Origin: Pontederia crassipes
Lineage: Eukaryota > Streptophyta > Magnoliopsida > Commelinales > Pontederiaceae
Assembly (NCBI GenBank): GCA_030549335.1
Contig: CM060198.1
Span: 49,441,353 to 49,505,352 of the forward strand
Length of the DNA: 64,000 nucleotides
Reading direction: 5' to 3'
In this document: positions 36,355 to 48,760 of the stretch, one piece after another
How positions within the stretch are numbered: the first letter of the stretch is position 1
Layout: each line of letters starts with the position of its first letter
Translations under genes and position numbers: made by a program
Notes under the pieces: generated by a model
The model's input: the letters and a program-made list of their open reading frames with translations, nothing else
Told to the model about the DNA's origin: nothing
Database searches by the model: none

Positions 36355-38111
36355 GGATGCGCGGCGCCCTACTCAAGAGGGGCCACCGAAATCCATCCCA
36401 AAGTCCTTCCTAATGGAAAAACTCACTTACCTCCAGCGTCTTGTAATATGCCTTTACAAGAGAAAGATTTATTTTTTATAGTCCTTCAAAATTTGAAAGT
36501 GTCAGATGGGTATGCTTCTAATATATCTAGATGTGTTAACCTAAAGGAACACAAGCTTTCTAACCTCAAATCTCATGATAATCACATATTAATGCAAGAT
36601 ATTCTTCCACTTGCATTAAGAGGAGTTATTACCAATCATGTTGTCCATGCCATTTCAGAATTATCAGCATTTTTCAAAAAGTTATGCTATAAAACTTTGG
36701 ATCCAATTGAGCTTGATGAGTTGCAGTCGCGAGCTACACTAGCACTCTGTCAAATGGAGAAGATATTCCCTCCAGGAGTTTTTACCATTATGATTCATTT
36801 AATCATCCATTTATCTTATGAGGTTAAACTTGGTGGGCATGTACAATATCGATGGATGTATCTGATCGAAAGGTGAGTGTCTATATATTATTTTTACATC
36901 ATATGTTAAAATATAAAAAAAAATCACTTACATAAAATCACATTCTATGAAGGTTTTTGGTGCGACTAAAATCATATGTTCATAATAGAAGCACAACCTG
37001 AAGGATCAATTGCTGAAGGATATATAGCAGATGAATGCCTTACATTTTTTTCAAGATACCTTGCTCATAAGGAGACTGTGTTCAATCGACCATAAAGAAA
37101 TTATGAGGTTGCAGATGGAGATAACTATTTATTCTCTTATGGTAGATGATATATTGGAAAAGATCGGGTTATGACCCTCGATGAAAAACCTTTGTCTAAA
37201 GCACATTACTATGTATTGCTCCATAGCGACAAGATGACAACCTATCGTGGGTTTGTATTTTCTTAATTACTAATATAAGCTTAAGTATATATTTTTTTAA
37301 AAATTAATGTTCTATTTGATTATATGATGCAGAGCTGCTCAACGGTGTGCCAATCGAAACATTTGACCTAATCAAAATGTTTTGAATAAATAGTTGGTTG
37401 AAAATTTCGCCGAGTGGTTGTTGCAAAAAGTAAGCTTTTATTATTCACTTAAATACATATTATCTTATGGGGCATAAATTTATTATAAATATAACTCTAC
37501 CTTTTTAGGTTCCAAAATTACTTGATTCTGACTGTTCTGAAGAAGTAATAGATCTTTCTTAAGGACCCAACAATATTGTTAGAAGTTTTGAATGTTTTAT
37601 CATTAACGGCTTTCGTTTTCATACTAAGAATAGAGAAAATTCTCGCAAAACTCAAAATAGTGGAGTTGTAGTGGAAGCTGAAGGAAAGAATTATTATGGA
37701 CACTTACTGAAATTTTGGAGCTAGACTATTATGGAAAGTATAAGGATGTTTTTTTTTAAATGTGATTGGGTTGATATTAATTCTCCAAGAGGTCTTAAGA
37801 AAGATTCAAATGGATTTACTCTTGTGAACTTCTCTAAATTGATACACACTAGAAAGAACCTACGCGATGATCCTTTTATATTTACATCACAAGCAAAACA
37901 AGTTTTTTATGTGGAGGATGCTACAAAAAAAGATTGGTTAATTACAGTTATGACAAAGCCAAGAGATCTTTATGACATGGAAAGTAAATCACATGAAGAG
38001 GATGATGACACTTACGCTAAATGTGTACAACAAAATTTTTCCATTGATGATGCACAATACAATTTCACAAGTTGGGCTAGAATTGGCAATGAGGATAATT
38101 TCAATGCTTGA
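36355..38111 (+). pseudogene. CACTA B TNPD transposase, C-terminal part only (DUF4218/DUF4216)
   Basis: Exons in order: 36370-36873 with DILPLALRGVITNHVVHAIS, FFKKLCYKTLDPIELDELQS, MEKIFPPGVFTIMIHLIIHL and RWMYLIER; about 36990-37250 with AEGYIADECLTFFSRYLAHK, ETVFNRP and KAHYYVLLH; about 37330-37435; about 37510-37725 with FECFIINGFRFHTKNRENSR and TQNSGVVVEAEGKNYYGHL; and 37731-38111 with DPFIFTSQAKQVFYVEDATK and KPRDLYDM. These are the DUF4218 and DUF4216 regions that follow the catalytic domain in CACTA TNPD proteins. Stops interrupt several exons. The catalytic domain is absent. Confidence 0.85.
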
Positions 38112-38285
38112 AATGAATTGTGATGTCGAGTATACTTGACCAAAAAAATATTAGGTAAGAGCTGATTATCAATAATATAATTGCTTTAAAACTTTTGTTA
38201 ATATTTTACATGTTTTAAGAATATACATAACAATATAATATTCTAATGTTATTCTTAGTAGTAAAATTTTATTTTTGCAGGCTTC

Positions 38286-40100
38286 ATGGATTCTCAAAAT
38301 AATTCTCCTGGACATGCTAATTTACAAGATGATATTCATGAAGAACAAGTACGCTCTTCTGGTGTTAATGGTGAAGATGAAGATAATATTGATCTCATAA
38401 TACAAAGTAAATAAATAATATATTTTATTTCTATCCTTTTAGATTTTCTGTTGACACTTTGATTAATATATAAATGTACGCACATTTAGGTAATGATGGG
38501 AGCACATGACTAAAAAGAGGACCTTTTCGTGAAAAAGATGTGTGGAATCTTCGTGATGGTGATCGTATCATCGTCTAAGTAATGAGTTTCACCAACTCGA
38601 TAATAGAGCTTGAAGGGTTTTGTATGGGTGGCTGGTACAGTTGCTCGAAAACTAAATTTGTGCCCTTTAAATTATCTAAGTTGGATACGGATGCCTAATT
38701 CTTTTTAAAAGGGGGTGATTGATTTAGCTCGGGTAAAAGATATTATTTGTGTTTGCTTAACTATTATTATTTTTATGTGTTTCATATATATGATAATTCA
38801 TTTATTTGCTATAGGAAAATTTTGTCCTCCTTCTAGTCCTGAACTTGATAAATGGATTCTAAATTCAACTGCTAAGAAAAGGAGAAGTTATAAGTCATAT
38901 CTCAAAGAAAAACATATGCTCGATGGAAGGTCAGAACTAGATTTAGCGAGGGAAGCTTCGAAAGAAGTTCCTTCTCAACAATGGATTGATCTAGTCCATT
39001 ATTGGTTCCCAAGAAAAGGGAAGGTAATAATTTCATATTTATCTAATATTAAATAAATATGGTGCTTGTGATGCTGATTTTTTGTTATTTGTTAGAATAT
39101 TTCTGCAATAGGTAAAAGAGCTCGTGCACATCAAGTTGCTCCTCACACAACAAGGTCCCAAAGTTTTGCTCGAAAGAAGCGGTTATTTGTATGTATTTTT
39201 ATTTTACATAAATAAATTTGAATAATATAAATTTCCATAATTGATTGCTCTTATATAATTTTTTTTGTAGAAAAAAAAGCATAATAGAGATCCTAGTCCT
39301 GTGGAATGGTATTCTATAATTCACAAGCACAAAGATGGAGGATTTGTGGATTAAGCTTCTGAACAGCTTGTGGTATGAATAAGTTTATCTATTAATTTAA
39401 CTTTGCATTTTAATTATATACTTTTTTCTTTATGTCGGAAAGGAAAAAATGTGGTATGAATTCAATTTATTTTTTCAATTGAATAAATATTTTATGTATC
39501 TTTTTAATTTCGTAAGTTATTTTTTATTGAAAAATTATTTATTAAATACATTGAAACATTTTTCTTTGATGGATTGTAGGAAAGAGCTACTACATTAATG
39601 AATTGCAAACTCTCAAGAAACTAAATATGCCAATATAGAAGATCAAGTATATAATGAAGTGATTAGGCTTGATCAATATGGTCGAGTAGTAGGTTATGGA
39701 CTTGGTGTTAATGCTAGACAAATACAATGATCTCAAAGGTGTCAACAATGAATACTAAAAGTGTTAATATTGAGCAACTGGGTGCAAGCTCGTGCGAAGG
39801 AAATTGTGCGACGTGAATGTGATGAAATGGAATCTCAATTTCAAAATAAAATACAAAAAATGAAAAATAATCATCGACAACAAATATCAGCTATGCAAGC
39901 TCAAATTGATACCATAACATCACTAGTAGGGCATTTTAACTTAAGAAATGAAGATGAATTATCACATTCACAAGTAAGCACTCTTCCTTGTTTTTCCAAT
40001 TTGTATAATGTAAAAGTATACTATTGACGATAATTGTAAATTTTGATACTTATAAATTTATTATTTTATTTTTTACAGGGACATGGCCAAAGAACTTGAA
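38286..40100 (+). pseudogene. CACTA B TNPA-like (transposase_24) gene remnant
   Basis: Exons start at about 38286 (MDSQNNSPGHANLQDDIHEE). They continue with RGPFREKDVWNLRDGDRIIV (about 38515), then at about 38815-39025 FCPPSSPELDKWILNSTAKK, RRSYKSYLKEKHMLDG and SQQWIDLVHYWFPRKGK. Next come KRARAHQVAPHTTRSQSFAR (about 39115-39175), PSPVEWYSIIHKHKDGGFVD (about 39296-39353), GRVVGYGLGVNARQIQ, and a final coiled coil (EIVRRECDEMESQFQNKIQK, HRQQISAMQAQID; 39790-39910). The WF..K, H...RSQSFA and G.GLG landmarks fit the transposase_24 family. Stops are present in several exons. Confidence 0.78.
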
Positions 40101-41459
40101 GATTGCAGAGAATGATAAAGCTTCAAATGTCTTTTGTTAGATATTTTTAGATCTATCATATTTTTTCTCTTTTTCACTACAGATGTGTGTGATTAAAATG
40201 ATGTGTCACAAATTCTTTAAAATTTTTAATTTGATTCTAGATTGATTTCTTACTTATATTTTATTTATCTAGTCTGCAAAACCATCTTATGTGTGTGTGT
40301 ACCATATACATGTTAAATGATATAACAATTTAATATTTATAAAATAATAATATAATTTAATACACTAATTATGCGTCTTTAAATAACAACTAAGGACATT
40401 TTTTAGCATGTGCCAATTTTCAAATGTGACATTTTAAAATAAATAAACAAAAAAGAATTGGAGACACAAAATAAAAGTGTTCTTAAATTTACAACATTGA
40501 TTTATGACGCTTGTTATAAAGTTCTTAATTGGTAACACTTGACAATGATGCATATAGCAACGTCCTTACATTAGAGACGCTAGTGTTACAATATCAAATA
40601 GCATCTCCAATTTAACAACATAAATTAACAATGTAAACGATAATGTCTTCACATTTGTGTCGTATGATAACAATGAAAATATTAGTGTTTTAAAATTTTT
40701 GACACAAAAGATAATGACACTTCAAAAAGTGCAGGTGCATTTGCACTACAAGAAAATCGAAGAATAGCGACCCAATGAACGAGACACTAACGCGGCGCTA
40801 TTATGCCTCTGGAACATATAACGTCACTTGGGCATCTCAATAGCATCGACAAAGCGCGACGCTAGATATCGGTTGCTAATAGCGTCGCAATAGAGCCAAA
40901 GAAGGTGGAGATACTAGCGTCAACGGTAGATGCTATCTCGATGTTATGAAGACGCGTGATGTCTGGTTGGGAGTAGTACATAGACGTCACTAGGGGGACG
41001 CTAAAGTGGCGCGATAGGTGAGCTATGCCGACGCTCAAGAGATGTGAACTTTATGCATTACTTGACGCAATTGTAGCACTACTGTGAGGCCAATATCAAG
41101 TTTGTTGCATCGCCAATCAAACGCGAACGTGACGCGAGATCTTTGAGGCTAAGGAGATGTTAAAGCGACGGGAAGGACGATATATTTAATATAGAGTCGA
41201 CTATGTCCGTGACGCTATGGTGACGCTATGGAGGCGCTAATTGCATTTTTTTACCAATTATAGTAATTTTTCCCTTCCCACACCGTACAATTATATAATG
41301 CATATAAATGCATTGATATTCATCACAGGTATAATATGAAAGAGTAATCATCACATGCACAATATTTAAGATAAAAATATAAAAAGTAATAAGCTAACTA
41401 ACAAACTATACATATATCTAATAACAAGTCTATAAGTAACAAAAGTATAGTTTGGTTTG

Positions 41460-42900
41460 TTTCTATCATAGGTTTGGGAGTTATTGTTGTCATTTCGGAC
41501 GTTGGATCCCGACGTGCTCGGTCCATGGCATCGCGGGGATTGATTCTACATTGGGATCAACTCCTGAATCGACTGCAATAGCGGAGCCAACTGCTATGAC
41601 ATCTGTTACGACATCTGCTCTGATAGCTGTTGCGATAGTTGCTGCGATAACTGTGTCATTTCAGGTGCAACGAATGAGCTCGGAGATTATGGGCCACCTG
41701 CATATCCTTCGCTCCTCCTAGGTACCTGAGCGGCTGTGTCGAGGCCACGGAAGTATCCTCCTTATGTCGTGTCGGTCACCTCCTCCTAAACAGGAGGGTC
41801 CTCTACGAAATAGAAAAATTATGCAATCATATAATACATAAATTATATATAAAAAACACATAAATTAAAACATGAATCCCTTCCAAGAAACATTATCTGG
41901 TGGCTGAGTACTAGGATCATCTCCATACTTTTCAGCCATTTTTGCATTATATTCATCCTAAAAAATTTAAACATTGCGCATTTAAAAAATAGACCACGCG
42001 AAAGTCCACAGGACCGCCTTGTTTCTCCTCCTACAATAAAGTTTTAAATTTTATAAAATAAGTATAAGTTAAAAGTTTAATTAATTGAATTTGTATGTAA
42101 ATTACCATGCACCGTCGATGCTCGTCAAATCGCATCAACCCCCTTGTGTGGATGTGGGCCTCTGGTTTCGAAAGTCGATTAACTCTTGCCTTTTTCGACT
42201 TCCTTTGTCATCTTTCATCCGTCCTTTATGAACATCAAATACTTAGACTTTCAAAAATTATAAATTTAATAAAAATAATTTTAAAGTAAACATACTTATC
42301 ACTTCCTACATAAGAACTCCCAAACCGACGCCTAATATGTTTTGGACATCTTTGTATGCCCTGCCCCAAAGTGAGGTCGGCGGACGTGACGACCTTGCGA
42401 AACTTGTACAATCGATTTTGGAGGCATTTCACAGCCACCTCCTCAAAAGCTCTTCGGATCATCCCTAAACTAAGATCCGGATGAAACTAATTTGCCTCCT
42501 ACTCAATACGTTAAAACTTAGTAATTTAAAAATAACATAAAACAGATCATCCCAAAGAGAAGATCGTACCGTGAAGGCTCGAAAGATGTCATCCCTCACT
42601 TGAATTGGAACATCTTTCCATGATCTTTCCCCTTCCGGCAAGTGAAAAAAATGAGAGCACTGACATTTCGCACGGTACTAGCGAGTATGAAAGTGGTCTT
42701 GCAAATTACAAAGAAGAATTAATTTTCAATGATAAGCAAAATTATAATAAAATTTTTACAACTTATTGAACTAACGGTCGAACAATATTATCCACAGTGA
42801 CCACCCCATTATTGTGTAATCTCTCTTCATCTGTTGAAGAGAAATCATCATCCGGTACAATTGGGGCAGGCTAAGAAGGTCCGATGTCATCTACGGGCCC
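41460..42900 (-). pseudogene. CACTA C TNPA-like (transposase_24) gene remnant
   Basis: Minus strand, from 42900 down: PAPIVPDDDFSSTDEERLHN; HFFHLPEGERSWKDVPIQVR and DDIFRAFTVRSSLW (about 42650-42545); MIRRAFEEVAVKCLQNRLYK (about 42460-42400); KSKKARVNRLSKPEAHIHTR (about 42210-42150); YNAKMAEKYGDDPSTQPPDN (about 41955-41895); and a Gln/Ser-rich tail MTQLSQQLSQQLSEQMS (about 41670-41620). The W.DVP..VRD.IF motif, the basic N(R/K)..R segment and the EY.AKM segment match the order of the transposase_24 family. Stops occur in the tail and elsewhere. Confidence 0.72.
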
Positions 42901-43316
42901 TAATACAAAATAAATCATTAGTGTCATACCAAATTAAACTAGTGATAATTGATATTTGCACAGTAATGTTCTCATCTCGAGTGATGTCTATCGCTGCATG
43001 ATCCGTGGCAGTTCGCTCGTCAGAATATGACAAGCTGGGTGCTTGTGCTATCGGTGACATAGCAACTAACATTATTAAAAAATAATTAATATAATTAATT
43101 GAGAAATATAATGTCATTAATAATAAATATATCACCTGGGGTAAGATGTCGTTCGCCAACGCTAGAATGTGGTGAAGCGTCCGGTAATCTCAGCGGTGGC
43201 TTAGCAACTATGATAAAAAATATTTAAAATACTTGCATGTATTTAAATTTTTGGAATATATCGAAAATAACCTGGTGTGACATGCCGATCATCGTCGTGC
43301 GATATTGATCACTAGC

Positions 43317-45700
43317 TGATCATATTAAGTTTTTATTCCATTTTCTATTCATTTCACCCATATCGAGCCCTCATTTTGCCTTACATATGGTCAATTTTAC
43401 ATAAAATGCAATGGATTGTGATAACCAACTGACCATCCTTGTTTTATACTTAATTCCATGTGCATAGAGGTTCTGAATTGCTAAAATCCGTAAAGTTATC
43501 AATTCTATATCAAATTATTATTTTTTGGACTAGTTATCATTCCAAGTCATGAAGTTATCATTTTGCTAATTAAGCTAATTTCTAGTTGTTATCTTGCCCT
43601 AAATCCCTTACCATTATGAATTAATCATATTTGGATGATCATTGTTTAATTTATGCAAAGTAATCAACCCATTTCAAAAGTTATCATTCTTTGTGCAAAG
43701 TTATCATTTTTGGGGCAAAATTATCATTTTAGTGTGTAAGGTTATTATTTTTGCATAATAGCATTAGATAATTGTCTAATTGCTATCCTAAACTCCTTGC
43801 CACCCTGAACTAATCACATCTAGATAGCCACAATCTAATTTGGACAAGTTATCATTTTTTGTGCATAAGTTATCAGCGCGGACAGCAAGTTATCATTTTG
43901 GTGTAAACCTTATCCATACTTGATTATTCAGTTGATATGTTTGATGTCCTAATTCACACTTGTTTAATTTATATTTAAGGGTTTTAATGCTGGCTGTTTT
44001 GGCTCCCCTTTCAAGTCTTACAAGGCTAAATCAAGCTGGAAAAGGAGGGGGGACCACTTGCTTTTTTGCTGTCCAAAAGCTGTTGCACCTGCCATCATTT
44101 CTGGACCAGGACACTTGACATAATCAAAGGGGAATGGAACATTCTAATCAGCATCCAAGGGTGGACAAGATTCATATATAAGCTGTAGAATCTAGAGAGA
44201 AAAAGGGGAGCCTCCATTTGGAGGGTTTTTGGATAGGAAGCAAGGGAGAAGAAGGCTGCTGCAACATTCTGATTTCCTGTCAACAATCTTCATATCAATT
44301 GATTTCAGGATGCCTTGTATTACTTTTCCTATCTGTTTTGTGTCCATTCTTGTAACTATAATGAGCTAAATCTCAGCTCTCCTAGGATAGGGTAATAGTC
44401 TAATTTAGTTGTGGATGGATGAAGAACCAATCTAATTTTCTACACTGAATTCAAGTTCTGATTTTCTGATTTCTGAAATTCTGATTTTTATGGATCTGTT
44501 CTTAACATTGTGAGGTCCTACTTGTATTTACAACTGAGAGGTTATCCTTTGATCTACTCTTTGTTCATAATGAATCAAGAATCAATGGCAAGTTTCTAGG
44601 TCCAATCCCAATTAGGAATCTGATTCATTTATTTCTGAAATCAGTTTTCCATTTCTGATTCCTGAATTTTGTTGAATCTGTTTTTATCATTGTGGAGCCC
44701 TAATTGAATCAACACTGAGAGGTTACTTTATGGTTTCATTCTTGTTCAGAAATGAATCAAGAGACAATGGTATTTCTAAGATTTCAATCCCTGAATTGTT
44801 GCAAACTTCTCATTTGCTGATTTCTGATTTTCAAATTCTGATTTTCTGAAATTTGTGGAATTTGCCTTGCTGTTGTAAAATCTTTGATTCCATCATCCAC
44901 TAAGAAGTGAACTTAGGGTTATCTTACTGTTTAGAGATGGACCAAGAAGCAATGGCATGTGCTGAATTCCAATGTGTGATATGTGCTGATTTTATCCAAT
45001 TGATTAGTACTAATGTGGATTTCATTTCAATTTGCAGCTGAGAGGCTGATTTAAAATCACCTTGTTGTTGGATTGGATTCATAGCATTTCTAAGTAGTCG
45101 ATGTATGAATGTTGGTTTGGTTGAAGTGCCAAACTGAATTTGCCAAAATCTGAGAAGAAATGGAAAAATCAGTGAGGGACTTGTGCATATGCTTAATGAT
45201 AACTTGACATTCAGTGGGGATCCTTCTCTAATTCAACCTAGCTAACATTTATATGAAAATATAATGATTAGTTTTAGATTAATTAAGTTGTGAGAGCAGC
45301 CATACTTAAGGTTGAATCAGATTTGATTTAAAATTGTTAAAATGTTCCATTCCATCCATAACTGAATTAGAACCCCAACCCATAGGAAAACCTTTCTATT
45401 GATTGACAAACCCTTTTTAATCCTCAATTCAGTAATTAGATCTCAGTTCATTTCTATTATCAAAACACCAAAAACAATTATCGTTTTGCCACTTTGAAAA
45501 ATCTATTTTCACTTTCCTTTAATTTCCTATTTTTACCACTTAGTCTAGGGCTAGTCTAGGTTAGTTTAGGGAGTCTTTAGCCTTCAAATTAGTGTGGATA
45601 CGACACTTGAGTCTACTACATTGACCTGTGCACTTGCAGTAGGGAGTTAAATCAAAAATTGGAAAATTTTAAATCTGACCAAAATTTCAGCAAGTTATCA
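43317..45700 (+). mobile_element. candidate solo LTR (Tat/Ogre-like style) within CACTA C
   Basis: The 2.4-kb segment begins TGATCATATTAAG and ends CAGCAAGTTATCA (TG...CA). It has the internal phrases typical of long gypsy LTRs: CTTGTAACTATAATGAGCTA (about 44350), repeated ACTGAGAGGTTA...GAATCAAGA passages (44535-44780), and a terminal GGATACGACACTTGAGTCTA...GTGCACTTGCAGTAGGG run (45597-45645). The flanks CTAGC/CTACA do not form a perfect 5-bp duplication. There is no coding sequence and no second LTR. It sits between the TNPD start and the TNPA-like gene, so it is foreign to the CACTA element. Confidence 0.58.
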
Positions 45701-45710
45701 CTACACTCCT

Positions 45711-45977
45711 CTAAACACACATCAGATATGCCACATTAATAAATTCATCAACACCATCCTTATGTTCTTCTGTTATAACGTCATGTTTATCCTTCCAACG
45801 ATGAATCCAATCACGATCTGACTTTGTCATTTCTATGACGGACAACATTAAGCCATATGTCAATAAATTCTTGTACTTGAAACATGTGATTTTGAAGTTA
45901 TGACGTCCAAAATCACATGTTTCAAGTACTTGATCATCGTATTTAGAATCGACCATGATGTATATTTTGGCTACCAA
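45711..45977 (-). pseudogene. CACTA C TNPD N-terminal (transposase-associated domain) fragment
   Basis: The minus strand reads EMTKSDRDWIHRWKDKHDVI, TEEHKDGVDEFINVAYLMCV. The W(I/M)...(L/I)...(F/H)..GV(E/D)EFI..A pattern is that of the transposase-associated domain which opens CACTA TNPD proteins. The frame is cut by the LTR-like insertion beginning at 45700. No Transposase_21 catalytic domain was found on the far side, so that part is deleted. Confidence 0.55.
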
Positions 45978-46259
45978 ATACTATTTTTTTGTCATTTTCT
46001 AATGTCTTTTTTTTTATAATCTCATTTTATTATCAAGAATGTCGAAGGTTATGATTAACTCAACCATCTATAAACTAGGAATTAGATTAATTTCAAGTAA
46101 TTAATTAGGAATTAGATTAATTTCAAGTAATTAACTAATAATTAACTTAACATTGTATTAGATTAAAAAATAGCAAATTAACTAGGAATTATATTAGTTT
46201 CAAGTAATTAACTTAACATATATTAGATTAAAAAATAGCAAATTAACTAGGTATTACAT

Positions 46260-46800
46260 AATGGATGGTGGCGGGCTCGTACCTTCTTAAGCGGAGAAGG
46301 ATGGCAGCAGGGAACGGAGGAGGGTAAGCGATGGAGGAAGGCGGTGGGCGACGGGCGACGAGCGGCATCGGACAGAGGAGCACAGACAGCGGAGGAGGCA
46401 GAGGGTGGGCCGCGGAGGAGGCCGAGGGTGACGGAGGTGAATGGCGGCAAAGGAGGCAGAGGGCGATGGGCCTCAGAGGCAGAGAACTGAGGAGGGCGAT
46501 TGGGCGGGGGAGGCCGGCGCAAGGCGAATCGAAGGACGGCGGTTGGGCGGATGACGGCGGGGTTCGACGAGGGCGGCGATTGCGCAGAGGAGGCAGAGAG
46601 AGGAGGAGGGCGATTGGACGGAGGAGGTCGGCGCAGGGCGAATCGAAGGAGGGCTATTGGACGGAGGAGGTCGGCGCAGGGCGAATCGAAGGAGGGTGAT
46701 TGGACAGACGATGGTGAGTTCGACGAGGACGAGGTCGGGCATCGGAGCAGCGGGCGTCGAACGTCGGGCATCCTCGGTCGCGGTGAAAGTCAATGAGCGA
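46260..46800. other. GC-rich repeat block upstream of the TNPD start in CACTA C
   Basis: About 540 bp of GGA/GGC-rich DNA. A 43-bp unit (CGGAGGAGGTCGGCGCAGGG...) is tandemly repeated at 46619 and 46662, with looser copies upstream. Long frames are open on both strands, but they are Pro/Ser/Arg-rich in one direction and Gly/Arg-rich in the other, as expected of biased composition. Position (5' side of the minus-strand genes) suggests a promoter or leader region. Confidence 0.55.
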
Positions 46801-47487
46801 GCGAAGTAACAGTAAAAAGTGAAAACACAGAAGAGGGGTTAGGGATTTAAGTTAAGTATTTAGCGCCTCACTTAGATGCGACGCTACTTTGACGCTAAGG
46901 GGGTGCCATCATTGAGACGCTATTTCGAGGCTGCAAGGATGCTATTTCAAATTTTCTTCATAATTTAATATTATATGTGCGAGATTAAGTGATAATAATA
47001 TGTATATGTGTACGTGTTATATATGTGTATTTATACGTCAATATGTGCATAATTAAGTGAGGGTAATAAAAAGTCGAATAATGCGGCGCTATAGAAAAGC
47101 TAATGCGTCGCTAAAATATATTAGTGGCACACTAGCGTCGTAGTAGCGTCTCTATTATCTTAGCGTCTCAACATGGATACACCAGGGCGACGCTAATAGG
47201 TTTTGTATATTCTAATTTTCTATTACATGTATGTATTTTCTTTACCAATAGGTTTGTTATATTCTAATTTTCTATTATAGATTTTCTATATATTGTAATT
47301 TTCTATTATATGTATGCTAGGTCTATATATTCAAGATAGCGTCTCATCGCATTGTGCCCAGTCGTTTTGTTCCCTTCCCATAATCTAAAAATTATGGAAT
47401 GCATATATAATTATTCATGTATATGTATATAAAATTATAAGTCTATATGTATATGAGTATATGACAAAATTGTGTATATATATATAT

Positions 47488-48709
47488 AGGGTATAATGGA
47501 GGTGAAACGTCCAAACGGCGAAATATGGTGAAACGCTTCAATCTCACACGTTGGATTCACATCAACGGTCTACATCAAAACCACCAATAAAGGAAAGAAA
47601 AATATCCGATCAGAAAAAAGGAGAAATGTCTACTCTGTCTAGTGTTGCCTGAGACGAGCAAGTGCTTCCCCATCAGCCGGACGGAGGAGGAGTCGACGCA
47701 GCAAGAGGAGGATCAGACTCATTTAAGATAGCTCCTTGGCGGCGTCGGCGAGTTTGGTGGCGATGCTGCGGAGCTCGGAGGAGTTTGTCTATGAGGTGAT
47801 CCTCAAGCAGGCTGCATTGGGGACAAAGACGAGGAGACGAAGGAAGTTTCTGGCATGGGTTGAGGCCCCACCATTGGCTTCCAGGCACTGGGACGTGCTT
47901 AACCAAGCAACGATGCCATTTTCATCCTCCTCATCAACTTCGAGACCCCTGAGAAATGATCCACCAATGCGTTGAGCACCTCCCCGTGCTCACCCAATCC
48001 AGTCATCGAGCGAATTGGCAGAGATCCCCAATCGAGACCCTAGGAGAAACAATCTAATGCCCTCGCCCTCAAGATCCCTAAAGAAATGACCCACATTAGA
48101 ACACCTTGCCAACTCTCTGAATCCCTCCTCAACATTCAATCAAGCATCTTCTTCTTTTTTTTCCTTTGTTAAGATCCTTTTATTTTTCTGACTTTGCTAT
48201 CAATTAGTTTTGGAAAAAATTTAATCCGTAATCCCCGTCTGTAACGAAGAATTTTGGACCTTCCATCTCGTAAAATTTGTCGACGTCTCACAAGAGCTTG
48301 AATTCTTTTTTTTCAATCATTTTAAGTTGTAGGCCTGCAACTTCATTTTACTAATTTCATAGCCTAGCCTCCGTACAAGAAGGTGTTCTTATCAGGTTGT
48401 ATGAAAAAATGGAAAAAAATTCTTAAATCACACATGGTGGTGAGAGGATTATACTGCAAGAGAGGCACCATGGCAGGATCTAGACGAGAGACTACAGTAT
48501 TGGGTGTCATGGCGGATGCCCATGGGATCACGCGAAGGAGGTCAGATTGGCGATGGGCATGAAGTGAGAGGAGTGGGTTTTTTTTGTTTGGGCGCCATGG
48601 AGGACAAAATTTCCTCAGTAGTTTTTTATAGTGGTTTAGGCAGTTTTGATGTAGACCATTGATGTGAACCCAACGTGTGAGATTGAAGTGTTTCACCATG
48701 TTTCACCAT

Positions 48710-48712
<3 letters not shown>
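47488..48712. mobile_element. TIR element of Pack-MULE type inside CACTA C
   Basis: Left arm 47523-47582 (ATGGTGAAACGCTTCAATCT, CACACGTTGGATTCACATCA, then CGGTCTACATCAAAAC) is inverted at 48644-48700 (GTTTTGATGTAGACCATTGA ... CACCATG) with few differences. The outer ends, AGGGTATAATGGAGGTGAAAC and GTTTCACCATCCT, lie in TA repeats that may hide the target duplication. The interior is GC-richer (47650-48100) and looks like captured gene sequence, but no domain was recognised in any frame. The arms are about 57 bp. Confidence 0.7.

Positions 48713-48756
<44 letters not shown>
48713..48756. repeat. (AT)n microsatellite
   Basis: About 44 bp of pure TA dinucleotides at the right border of the 47488-48712 element. 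Confidence 0.92.

Positions 48757-48760
<4 letters not shown>

Noticed and set aside
46247..46796. Long Pro/Ser-rich and Gly/Arg-rich frames on both strands
   Set aside because: Both strands are open because of biased GGA/GGC composition and a 43-bp tandem repeat; no domain is present.
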